From positions 3,534,001-3,598,000 of the forward strand of contig CP036163.1 of NCBI GenBank assembly GCA_019056595.1: a stretch of 64,000 nucleotides of DNA, in the 5' to 3' direction. Position numbers and translations under genes: made by a program. The first letter of the stretch is position 1; the number at the start of each line of letters is the position of its first letter. This DNA comes from Pectobacterium atrosepticum. GTDB taxonomy: Bacteria > Pseudomonadota > Gammaproteobacteria > Enterobacterales > Enterobacteriaceae. Shown here one piece after another: positions 53,122 through 61,743 of the stretch. The notes beneath the pieces are model-generated. The model saw only the letters and a program-made list of their open reading frames with translations, was not told where the DNA came from and made no database searches.

Positions 53122-54321
53122 ATGAGTGAAATTACCCCTAACGATGGTGAAGAACTGGCGCTGCCGCTGGTGGCGTTCGCCAATGACGTACGCGATGTAG
53201 CTGATATCAGCGATCTCTTTACTCGCCTGAAACAGCCGGATGTACCGGTGATGTCCGGTGGTATCGCCGCTGCTCGTCAATGGTGTGAACTGAATGTTCC
53301 GCCGCGCATTTTACTGGTGGATCTGGAAGGCGCGCACTGGCCGCTTCCCGCGCTGGAAGAACTACTGAGCGTCTGCGGCCCTACCAGTCAGGTTATTGCG
53401 ACAGGCAAAGAGCAAGATGTTGGTTTATACCGCGCGCTGCTTCAGGCGGGCGTGGTGGACTATCTGGTCAAACCGCTCACGCTGGATCTGCTGGCGACAA
53501 CGTTGGCGAAGTGTGAAGGCCAACAGGCTGGGCCGGAATATGCACGTATGGGCAGAACGATTGCGGTCGTCAGCGCTAGCGGCGGAAGTGGTGCCAGCAC
53601 TGTGGCGATGGGGCTGAGTCGCCTGCTGTCTGGTGAACGTCATTTACCCGTGGCACTGGTGGATTTTGACCGTCGTAACGGTGACCAACTGCTGCTGCAA
53701 GGGCAAACCGATGATGCGGGTCTGGCGGCGGTATTAGGGACTCAGGAACTGGATACCCGACTGTTGCAGCGCGCCATGCTGCGCGTGGATACCCGCTTGC
53801 ACCTGCTAGCGCAGAAGCCAGAACTGGGTGAATTGAGCCCGGTTGAGGTGGATAACGTGCTGAATCTCGGCGGTGCACTGTGCCGCATGTTCAATCAGGT
53901 GATTTGGGATCTGCCCAGCAGCTATCCGACCGGGGCGCTGGACGTACTGACCTATGCGGATCTGCGCATCATCGTGACGGAATTGACGCTTCAGGATGCG
54001 CGTAATGTGCGGCGTGTACTGAATGAAATCGGCGACGAAAGCGAAGGGCAGCGTCTGCTGCTGGTGCATAACCAGAGCCGTTTTGCTACGACCGCGCCGT
54101 TAAGCCGCGATCAGTTTGAACAATTTACCGGCCGGAAGATTGATGTCGTGCTGCCGAATGCAGGCCACGCGCTGGCGCAGAGCCTCACGCTCGGCGCATT
54201 GAATCTGGCTGCGGCTCCTGCTTTCCAGCAGGGATTACGCCAATTGGTCGATCTGGCCTGTGGCGTACGCGCCAGACCGGCGGAAAAACGCTGGTTCTCG
54301 CGTTGGTTAAAACGCGCCTGA
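53122..54321 (+). CDS. tadZ: Tad pilus localisation protein TadZ/CpaE
   Basis: This 399-residue protein has an N-terminal receiver-like domain (1-130) and a C-terminal MinD/ParA-type ATPase domain beginning TIAVVSASGGSGASTVAMGL. The deviant Walker A here reads SGGSGAST, with no lysine at the usual KGG position or at GKT, so ATP hydrolysis may be weak or absent; such loss is known in some TadZ proteins. TadZ marks the pole or site where the secretion ATPase assembles. Confidence 0.92.
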   Translation: MSEITPNDGEELALPLVAFANDVRDVADISDLFTRLKQPDVPVMSGGIAAARQWCELNVPPRILLVDLEGAHWPLPALEELLSVCGPTSQVIATGKEQDVGLYRALLQAGVVDYLVKPLTLDLLATTLAKCEGQQAGPEYARMGRTIAVVSASGGSGASTVAMGLSRLLSGERHLPVALVDFDRRNGDQLLLQGQTDDAGLAAVLGTQELDTRLLQRAMLRVDTRLHLLAQKPELGELSPVEVDNVLNLGGALCRMFNQVIWDLPSSYPTGALDVLTYADLRIIVTELTLQDARNVRRVLNEIGDESEGQRLLLVHNQSRFATTAPLSRDQFEQFTGRKIDVVLPNAGHALAQSLTLGALNLAAAPAFQQGLRQLVDLACGVRARPAEKRWFSRWLKRA

Positions 54322-54360
54322 TGATGTTCAGCGTTCACCGTTTTTCAAAGGGTTACGGAC

Positions 54361-55764
54361 ATGTTGATTCGCAAGAATAACCTGCAAAAAAGTGAAGCAG
54401 GAAAAAGCACGCCTCAGCCTGCGCCTGCTGCCAACGTGGCAGAACTGAAAACGCGCCCGGCTGCGGAGAACCGCACACAGCCTGCGGCGAACACGTCTTC
54501 TGGATCTGCAACAGCTGCCCGCCAGACGGACAACCGGAACAGTCAGCGTCGGATTATCCGCGCGCAGCTCTACGATCAGATCGATGCCGGTAAAGCGGCG
54601 ATGATGGGGCGTGACAAACTGCTGGTACAGATCGAAACGGTGATCCGCCGCATCTGTGATGAGCAACGTTTGCAGCTTTCTCGGCAGGAAGAGGAAGCCA
54701 TCGCTGCCGAAATGCTGGATGAGATGACCGGAATTGGGCCGATCCAGCCGCTGCTGTCGGATGACTCGGTCAACGACATTCTGGTTAACGGTGCCGGTCA
54801 GGTGTTTGTCGAGCGTTTTGGCAAACTGGAGCTGTCGCCGATTACCTTTATCGACGAAGAACATGTGTTTAACACCGCGCAACGTATTGCCGCCGCGGTG
54901 GGACGCCGTATCGACGAAGCCAGCCCGATGGTGGATGCGCGTCTGCCAGACGGTAGCCGCGTCAACGTCATTACTTATCCGCTGGCGATCGACGGCACTA
55001 CGATCTCGATCCGTAAATTTATGCGCCGCAACCTGTCGCTGGAAATGCTGGCTGAGCGCCGCTGCATGTCCTATGCGATGGCGGATGTTCTGAATAAAGC
55101 GATGCAGGCGCGCGTTAACGTGATCGTTTCCGGTGGAACGGGTGCGGGTAAAACCACCTTGCTGAATGCGCTGTCGCAGAAGATCGGTACCACCGATCGC
55201 ATTATCACCATTGAAGATGCCGCCGAGCTGCAATTGCAGCAGGAGCACGTGGTGAGATTGGAAACCCGTCCTGTCAGCGCCGAAGGTACTGGACGCGTCG
55301 ATCAGCGCGATCTGATGCGTAATGCCCTGCGTATGCGCCCCGACCGCATCATTTTGGGTGAGGTGCGCGGTGGCGAAAGCTTCGACATGTTGCAGGCGAT
55401 GAACACTGGGCACGATGGTTCGCTGTGTACCGTCCACGCCAATACCTCGCGTGACGCGATACAGCGTCTGGAAAACATGGTGATGATGGCGAACATGCAA
55501 CTGCCGCTGATGGCGATCCGTCGCCAGATCGCCAGCGCGGTTCATTTGATCGTGCAGATCGAACGTATGCGTGACGGCATGCGTCGCGTGGTGTCCATCA
55601 CCGAAGTGTGCGGCATGGAGAACGAAGTAATCCAGCTTCAGGACCTGTTCAGCTTCAACATTCAAGGGATGGATGGGCAGGGTCTGTTGACAGGTGAATA
55701 TGTTCAGCACATTCAACGCCCGCAGTTCTACAGCGATAAAGCGCATCTGTTTGATGCGCAATGA
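54361..55764 (+). CDS. tadA: Tad secretion ATPase TadA/CpaF
   Basis: This 467-residue cytoplasmic hexameric ATPase of the VirB11/GspE superfamily drives pilus assembly and, in this family, retraction. The N-terminal 65 residues are low-complexity linker. The catalytic domain has Walker A GGTGAGKTT (258-266), the Asp box EDAAELQL, Walker B RPDRIILGEVRGGE and the His box GHDGSLCTVHANTSRDA. Confidence 0.96.
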   Translation: MLIRKNNLQKSEAGKSTPQPAPAANVAELKTRPAAENRTQPAANTSSGSATAARQTDNRNSQRRIIRAQLYDQIDAGKAAMMGRDKLLVQIETVIRRICDEQRLQLSRQEEEAIAAEMLDEMTGIGPIQPLLSDDSVNDILVNGAGQVFVERFGKLELSPITFIDEEHVFNTAQRIAAAVGRRIDEASPMVDARLPDGSRVNVITYPLAIDGTTISIRKFMRRNLSLEMLAERRCMSYAMADVLNKAMQARVNVIVSGGTGAGKTTLLNALSQKIGTTDRIITIEDAAELQLQQEHVVRLETRPVSAEGTGRVDQRDLMRNALRMRPDRIILGEVRGGESFDMLQAMNTGHDGSLCTVHANTSRDAIQRLENMVMMANMQLPLMAIRRQIASAVHLIVQIERMRDGMRRVVSITEVCGMENEVIQLQDLFSFNIQGMDGQGLLTGEYVQHIQRPQFYSDKAHLFDAQ

Positions 55765-55782
55765 TGAACTGAGGAGACGCCG

Positions 55783-56763
55783 ATGAGTGATTTACGCCTG
55801 AATCTGATCACGTTGCTGGTATTTGGCAGCGTGCTGATGCTGCTTTTGGCGGTCAACGCCTGGAGAAAATCACGCCAGCAGCGCATGCAGCGTGAACAAC
55901 GCTGGCAGCAGATTTTGAACGAGGTCAGCCCGTCGGCTGCCGCCGTCGCGTCTGATTCGATCCTGCGTGACGAGATCAAAACGCCGTTGATGGGCGTCCC
56001 TGTGATTGGGCGCTGGATGGCTATCCTCTGGGCGCAAATGACGTTCATCGGCTGGAAAAAGAACCTGCTTCAGCGTTCTCTTTCGCTGGGAGCGGTCAGC
56101 CTGATACTCGGCATGGTCCTGGGGCAGCGTACCCTGCTGCCGCTCACGATGGGGCTGATATTTACGCTGTTGCTGTTTGTCAGCATCGGCATGATGTTGT
56201 TTCGTTCGACGTTGCAAAAACATTTGAAAGCGCTGCGCGAAAGCCTGCCCGAAGCCATTGATGCGATTACCCGCAGCTGTCGTGCGGGTGTGCCTGTGGC
56301 GAATACTTTCTCGATTGTCGCCGAGCACCTCGCTGGGCCGCTGGCGAATGAATTCAAGACGATTGACCACTGGCTGAAACTTGGTATTCCACTGCGTCAG
56401 GTCATTCAGGCCTCGGCGACGCGGGTGCCGATGGCTGAGTACCGCTTTTTCGTGGTGATTTTGATCATCAATCAGGAGGCCGGTGGGCGACTGGGGGAAA
56501 CACTGGAGCGTCTGTCTGCGACGCTGCGTGACCGTCGGGAACTGCAATTGAAAGTGCAATCCAAGACGTCTGAAGCGCGTGCGTCGGCCAAGATTGTCGC
56601 CATGCTGTTCCCAGGCTGCCTGGCCTATTTGTATATGAAATCACCCGACGATTTCAGCTTCCTGTTCTCCGATCCGGTTGGAACGACGGTACTGATTTAC
56701 GCCTTGTGCAGTGTCTCGGTCGGCATGTTGATCACGCACGTTATGGTTAAACGGATAGGGTAA
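55783..56763 (+). CDS. tadB: Tad inner-membrane platform protein TadB
   Basis: This 326-residue protein has an N-terminal membrane helix, two more near 100-145, a cytoplasmic T2SSF (GspF-type) domain (about 155-280: LPEAIDAITRSCRAGVPVANTF, EAGGRLGETLERLSATLRDR) and C-terminal helices. With TadC it forms the platform on which TadA acts. Confidence 0.94.
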   Translation: MSDLRLNLITLLVFGSVLMLLLAVNAWRKSRQQRMQREQRWQQILNEVSPSAAAVASDSILRDEIKTPLMGVPVIGRWMAILWAQMTFIGWKKNLLQRSLSLGAVSLILGMVLGQRTLLPLTMGLIFTLLLFVSIGMMLFRSTLQKHLKALRESLPEAIDAITRSCRAGVPVANTFSIVAEHLAGPLANEFKTIDHWLKLGIPLRQVIQASATRVPMAEYRFFVVILIINQEAGGRLGETLERLSATLRDRRELQLKVQSKTSEARASAKIVAMLFPGCLAYLYMKSPDDFSFLFSDPVGTTVLIYALCSVSVGMLITHVMVKRIG

Positions 56764-56777
56764 AGGGAGAGCCACTC

Positions 56778-57737
56778 ATGACTGTTTTTGACGATCCCTT
56801 ACTGCTGTTGGCGCTAGTGCTGATGGTGGCTGGAATCTATCTGGCCCGTACACAACATAAAATCCAGCAATACAAACAGCTGGAAATTCGCATGCGTGGG
56901 CATTTACCCAGCGCCTCTATAGAGGCGGCCTCTCAGGATAACATCCTGAGAGGCCAGGGAACGTCATTATCCCCCCTGTTGGAAAAACTGTTGCAGCCTC
57001 TCGCCACGCAGGGCGAACGCCTGTCGGGATCGGATCGCGATCGCCGTAATCTACGCCGCCTGCTGGATCTCGCAGGGCTTCGCCGTAACGAAGCGGTGGG
57101 CTGGCTGGTGATGGGGAAATTTGCTGCTGGGGCGTTGCTCGCTATCGCTCTGGTGTGGGGATGGTTGCCACCTGCTGACCGTGCAGGTTTGACGGGCGTA
57201 GCGGCAGGTCTCATTGGCTTCTTTGTCGGCTCTATGGTGCCGGAGTGGTGGCTGAAATGGCGTGCAGCAAGTCGGGGGGAAAAGCTGGCACGCGCAGTGC
57301 CGGATGCACTGGATCTGATGGTGGTCTGCGCTGAGGCTGGGCTGCCTATCGGACGCGTATTGCAGGTGGTATCGAAGGAGTTAGGGCTATCTTCGCCGGA
57401 AATGGCGGATGAACTGCACTACACCGCTGCCGAATTACAGATCCTGTCGGATCGTACGCTGGCGATGAAGCATTTGGCAGAGCGTACACGGGTCAGTGAG
57501 ATCGAAAGCATGGTGGCGACACTGATTCAGGCGGAGCGCTACGGTACACCGCTGTCTCAGGCGCTGCGTACGATTGCAGATGAAAGCCGAAAGACGCTGA
57601 TTTTGGGGCTGGAAGAGAAGGCCGGGAAATTGCCTGCACAACTGAGCGTGCCGCTGATGGCGCTGATCCTGCCGCCGATTATCGCGATTATGGCATCACC
57701 CGCGCTGGTGCGAGTGATCCGCCTGCTGGCGCAATAG
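56778..57737 (+). CDS. tadC: Tad inner-membrane platform protein TadC
   Basis: This 319-residue T2SSF-domain protein has a similar layout to TadB: an N-terminal helix, a helix pair near 115-160, the GspF domain (VPDALDLMVVCAEAGLPIGRVL, QAERYGTPLSQALRTIADE) and a terminal helix. It starts 14 bases after tadB. Confidence 0.94.
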   Translation: MTVFDDPLLLLALVLMVAGIYLARTQHKIQQYKQLEIRMRGHLPSASIEAASQDNILRGQGTSLSPLLEKLLQPLATQGERLSGSDRDRRNLRRLLDLAGLRRNEAVGWLVMGKFAAGALLAIALVWGWLPPADRAGLTGVAAGLIGFFVGSMVPEWWLKWRAASRGEKLARAVPDALDLMVVCAEAGLPIGRVLQVVSKELGLSSPEMADELHYTAAELQILSDRTLAMKHLAERTRVSEIESMVATLIQAERYGTPLSQALRTIADESRKTLILGLEEKAGKLPAQLSVPLMALILPPIIAIMASPALVRVIRLLAQ

Positions 57738-57837
57738 CTTTTTACTTTCAACATATTGATTTTAAGTTTTTTTAAACACATTGATTCCCGGTGTTAGCCG
57801 GAAATTACCAAGGTTACAACCGATGGAGTTATCGAAG

Positions 57838-58689
57838 ATGGTCGATCTGGTAGCAAAACTCAAGCGCGGCGCGCCCATGCTGGCCCTGCTGATTGTCAGT
57901 ACCGTGCTGGCGGGATGCAGCAGCTCGACGGCGATTAAAGGCAGCAAGGATGAAGGCCTGCGTTTGGCACGTCTGCTGCGCGATCAAGGGCGTGTTGAAG
58001 CCGCGACGGAAGTGTACGCGCGCCTCGACAGTCGTGATGCGCTGAAAGGGGCTGAAATGCTGGAATACGCCAGCGTTGCGGCTCTGGCACGTTCGCCACA
58101 GCAGACGTTGGAGCTATACGGACGAGCACGTCAGGCACTGGGCGGTGATACCAACAAAATGACACCGGGAGAAGCGCTGGCGGTGTGTCTGGGTATGGGG
58201 CGTACACAGTTGGCTCTAGGACGTAATGCGATGGCGCAAACCGACTTTGCCTGTGCGCTGAAAGCACAGCCGAATGACGCTGGCGCACTCAATGGCATGG
58301 GCGTGGTGATGGATGCATCAGGCAAACACGCAGAAGCGCGTCAACTGTTTGAAAAAGCATTGCAGGTGAACCCAGCCGATGTTGCAGCACTTAACAATCT
58401 AGCGCTGTCATGGTTGGCGAGTGGCAATACGGACAAAGCGATTTCTCTGCTGCGTTCGGTGGATGAGAGCAACGCAACCAGCAGGCTGAATCTGGCGCTG
58501 GCCTACCTTTCTGGTGGCAGAGACGATGAAGCGCGTTCGGCGCTGGCGACCATTGCACAGCCGCAGCGTATTGATGGCTTAATGGACGAGCTGAATCAGC
58601 GTTTACAGCAGATGCAGAAGGATAAATCCCGTGGTGAAGCGCTGCTGTTGTCCAGCCGTCAACGTCTGCAATTGAGTGCACCTGAGTAA
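57838..58689 (+). CDS. tadD: Tad TPR lipoprotein TadD
   Basis: From the ATG at 57838 (GGAG nine bases upstream) it is 283 residues; an in-frame ATG at 57823 would add five. The lipobox VLAGC places it in a membrane facing the periplasm. TPR repeats follow, e.g. GALNGMGVVMDASGKHAEARQLFEKAL and AALNNLALSWLASGNTDKAISLL. TadD is needed for secretin assembly in Aggregatibacter. Its stop overlaps the tadE start. Confidence 0.92.
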   Translation: MVDLVAKLKRGAPMLALLIVSTVLAGCSSSTAIKGSKDEGLRLARLLRDQGRVEAATEVYARLDSRDALKGAEMLEYASVAALARSPQQTLELYGRARQALGGDTNKMTPGEALAVCLGMGRTQLALGRNAMAQTDFACALKAQPNDAGALNGMGVVMDASGKHAEARQLFEKALQVNPADVAALNNLALSWLASGNTDKAISLLRSVDESNATSRLNLALAYLSGGRDDEARSALATIAQPQRIDGLMDELNQRLQQMQKDKSRGEALLLSSRQRLQLSAPE

Positions 58690-59249
58690 TGGTGTGGCTC
58701 CGTAATCGCGACCCGTGGCGTAAGAAAGGCATAATGCAAGGAATCGTGCCACACCATGAACGCAATTGGCGCAGCACGCGCGGCGTGATTGCCACGGAAG
58801 TGGCATTTCTGGTGCCGGTGGTGTTGGTCGGGGTGATGATGCTGTTTGAACTGGCTCGTATCGGGCTGGTGATTGCCGTTGGCAGCGCCGCGCTGGATAA
58901 AGCCGTGCAGACGTTTCGTCTTGATAACCTCGTTACGGACAGTGCGGAACAGATGGGAACGCGGCTAAAGGCGCGCATGGTTGAAGCGGGATACGGCTAC
59001 CTCAAGGAAGATGATTTAACGGTTAGCGTGTTGCACTTCGACAATTTGACTCAGCTTGGCGGGCTGACGAACGGCAATAGCAGTCAGGACAACCCCAATG
59101 GCGAAGAAACGACGACGCTACCGGTGTGGTCCGTGACGGTGCAGATCAAAAAAGCGTTCATTACGCCGCTGCCTGAAGTGTTAACGCTGGGGGACACTTT
59201 CCGCTATCAATACAAGCATGTGTTTGGGACGGAACTGCGCAATGACTGA
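58689..59249 (+). CDS. tadE: Tad pseudopilin TadE
   Basis: This 186-residue minor pilin overlaps tadD by one base (TAATG). The prepilin site TRG-VIATEVAFLVPVVL has the Glu at position 5 of the mature protein, preceded by an unusually long leader of about 32 residues. It should be cleaved by TadV. Confidence 0.9.
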   Translation: MVWLRNRDPWRKKGIMQGIVPHHERNWRSTRGVIATEVAFLVPVVLVGVMMLFELARIGLVIAVGSAALDKAVQTFRLDNLVTDSAEQMGTRLKARMVEAGYGYLKEDDLTVSVLHFDNLTQLGGLTNGNSSQDNPNGEETTTLPVWSVTVQIKKAFITPLPEVLTLGDTFRYQYKHVFGTELRND

Positions 59250-59874
59250 TCGCTTATTGAAAACCAGTCATGTATTGAAAAACAATCGCTTCCTGAGCGG
59301 GCTCCGTCGCTTCTGGTTTTCTCGCCGCGCTTCTATTGCGGTAGAAACGGCGCTGGCGTTTCCGATTGTGCTAGCGATAGGGTCGCTGTGTGCGGATCTC
59401 TACACCGTAGGGTTGGAACGTACGCGCATGGAACAGCGAGCGGGTGCCATTGCGTCAATATTAGCGATGCAGCAGAAGCTGGATGAAAAAGGGCTAAAAG
59501 GGCTGCTCGATACGATATTGCCAACGGAAGGTGCAGGAAACTATCAGTTGTTAATCAGCAACGTGCGCCAGACTGGTGAACTGTACTGGCAGTTGAGCAG
59601 AGGCACAGCAGAAGCGCTGTGTGTGGACAGTGAAACACTGCCAGGTGAAGAGTATCTCCCTGAACTGCCAGAAAGAGATCGTGAGGAAGGCAGTAAGACG
59701 ACCTCCATGATAGTGGTCGAGATTTGCCGTCAGGGTAAAGACGTGAGCCTGCTGGGCGGCATGTCGCTGGGCGGTCTGCTGCACGCGTCGTCAGTCAGTC
59801 GGGTTGCTATCAACGTGGTTGAACTGGACGAGGTACTCAGAAAAGAGGCTCGGCTAGAGGAAGAAGATCAGTAA
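59242..59874 (+). CDS. tadF: Tad pseudopilin TadF
   Basis: From the ATG at 59242, overlapping tadE by eight bases, it is 210 residues. The prepilin-like segment RRASIAVETALAFPIVLAIG has the Glu after a basic leader of about 32 residues. The mature part has two cysteines (EALCVDSE, VEICRQG). Confidence 0.88.
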   Translation: MTDRLLKTSHVLKNNRFLSGLRRFWFSRRASIAVETALAFPIVLAIGSLCADLYTVGLERTRMEQRAGAIASILAMQQKLDEKGLKGLLDTILPTEGAGNYQLLISNVRQTGELYWQLSRGTAEALCVDSETLPGEEYLPELPERDREEGSKTTSMIVVEICRQGKDVSLLGGMSLGGLLHASSVSRVAINVVELDEVLRKEARLEEEDQ

Positions 59875-60053
59875 TAACCGGCGTATATACAGATACAGAA
59901 GCGGCACATAGACCGCAAACGGCAGCGAGTGTCTCGTTACCGAAATAACGAAACAATTAAGACAAATAGGCATATGAGCAATGTCGTTTTTATTTTCCCG
60001 TTTTATGGGCGGGTTGAGTACGTGCTGAATCTAGGTATACAGGATAGGAATTG

Positions 60054-61685
60054 ATGAAAAAAACCTTACAGAACAGAAGCGTAAAAAAAGACGATACCGG
60101 AATAACGCTGTTCTTACGTGAGCGCCTGTCTGCCTTTGTTCATCAGGAAAAGGGTGCAGGCACGGCATTCTATGCGCTGGGTGCGATGGCGTTATTGGTG
60201 ACGGCGGCTTTTATCGTCGATACCTCGACGGCAACCGGCGATGCGACGCAGATCAAACGTGCGACGGATGCCGCCGCGCTCGCAGTCGGGCATCAGGCGA
60301 CCATTAATGGCGAAGAATACAGTCAGGAAGACACGAATAAGCTGGCGTATGAATACGTCAAAAACAATCTGGGGATGAATAAGGCCCTGAGTGAAAAACT
60401 GGTGGCGAGTGATGTGTCCGTTACTGAAGGGCGCAACAGTGCCACACGTAAAACCTATACCGTTACTGCCGCCTTTGAAACCAAGCCTAGCCTGCTGAGC
60501 CTGGGCGCAAAGAAGCAGGAAGTGTATTCGACCTCGGAAGTCATCAACCGTCCGACCGAAATTGCTCTTGTCATGCCAGTGACAGGCGATATGAGTGAGG
60601 GGGATATCCGCTCGCTGAAAAGCGTCAGCCGCTCGTTTGTCGAACGCATGCTGAGCAGCGCGGACGGTAAACGTGACAACCTGTGGCTATCGCTGGTGCC
60701 GTACAGCCAGTCCGTGAACGTGTACGACGCAGAAGATGCGAATCGCATTCGCCGCTGGTCTACGCCGAGTGCACTGAACCCGCCGGAGCTGCGTTCGCTC
60801 TTTGCCAGTGGCGTTGTCAGTAGCCTCGCCGACCGTCGTTTCCCCGATCGCCGCGCTAACCTGCTGTGCATGTATCGTGGGCTGGGTCGAGAGGAAAACT
60901 TCTTCTGGGATGAGCCGCCTGCCGGCCAATTCAGCATTTACTACCGTCACGACTTGCCGCAAAACGGCAGCCCCGGCGCACCGCCGATCTCTTGGCGCGG
61001 CCCGAATCCCGACCTCTATCCGTGGGATAACAACTCCAATGCCGTGGATACCCGCTTTATTGTGGCAGACCGTGGGTGCCCTAACGCGGCACTGATGCCG
61101 CTGACCAACGAAGAAAGCAGGCTGAATCAGCGTATAGAGCAATTTTCTGCCCGTTTTAACGTGAACTACGCCATCGGCATGTCGTGGGCGGGCGCTGCGC
61201 TGTCGCCAAATATGCGCGGTTCAGACGGCTGGGGCGATGCCAAGCTGCCGCTGGATTTCAATCTGGACGGCAACGGTGATGGGCAAAAGGTGATCGTGAT
61301 GATGGCCAACACGATTGGTAACTGGTTCGACACCGATGGCTACAACTTCAAGCGTAATCAGTTTTCTGGCAGCACCGGATCAGATGTCGCACGCGAGTTC
61401 GCACAGCAGCGCTTCCGCGATCTGTGCTCCAGCTTCCGTGCGCGGAACATCAAATTTTATTTTGTCGGCATTCGCCCCGGCGACCCTGAAGACTTTGGCC
61501 GCAACCTGTTTGACACGGAGGCAACGCCGGGCCTGCTGGTCTGCACTGAAGGCGAAAAACGCATGAGCTTTATCGATGGTTCAGGCTTCGGCGCAGAAGG
61601 CGTTGAGGATCAATTGATTCAACGGTTGGATCGTATTGCCGGCCAGATCGAAACCGAGGGCGGTTATGTTCGGCTGGTTGAATAA
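60054..61685 (+). CDS. tadG: Tad pilus protein TadG
   Basis: From the ATG at 60054 it is 543 residues. An N-terminal TadE/G membrane segment (GAGTAFYALGAMALLVTAAFIVDTST, about 33-57) with the ATQIKRATDAAALAVGHQ helix identifies TadG. The region that is usually a von Willebrand A domain (from IALVMPVTGDMSEGD, about residue 165) lacks a clear DxSxS metal site. It lies 179 bp after tadF, a gap with no other gene, so it may have its own promoter. Confidence 0.88.
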   Translation: MKKTLQNRSVKKDDTGITLFLRERLSAFVHQEKGAGTAFYALGAMALLVTAAFIVDTSTATGDATQIKRATDAAALAVGHQATINGEEYSQEDTNKLAYEYVKNNLGMNKALSEKLVASDVSVTEGRNSATRKTYTVTAAFETKPSLLSLGAKKQEVYSTSEVINRPTEIALVMPVTGDMSEGDIRSLKSVSRSFVERMLSSADGKRDNLWLSLVPYSQSVNVYDAEDANRIRRWSTPSALNPPELRSLFASGVVSSLADRRFPDRRANLLCMYRGLGREENFFWDEPPAGQFSIYYRHDLPQNGSPGAPPISWRGPNPDLYPWDNNSNAVDTRFIVADRGCPNAALMPLTNEESRLNQRIEQFSARFNVNYAIGMSWAGAALSPNMRGSDGWGDAKLPLDFNLDGNGDGQKVIVMMANTIGNWFDTDGYNFKRNQFSGSTGSDVAREFAQQRFRDLCSSFRARNIKFYFVGIRPGDPEDFGRNLFDTEATPGLLVCTEGEKRMSFIDGSGFGAEGVEDQLIQRLDRIAGQIETEGGYVRLVE

Positions 61686-61743
61686 CTGCTGAATGTAGCC
61701 AGGAATGACGCGATTTGCCCCTTTTATTACAGGACATGACACG

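Noticed and set aside
54328-55761. 477-residue antisense frame over tadA
   Set aside because: Same reasoning: it lies wholly opposite a well-supported gene and is His/Arg-rich without a known family.
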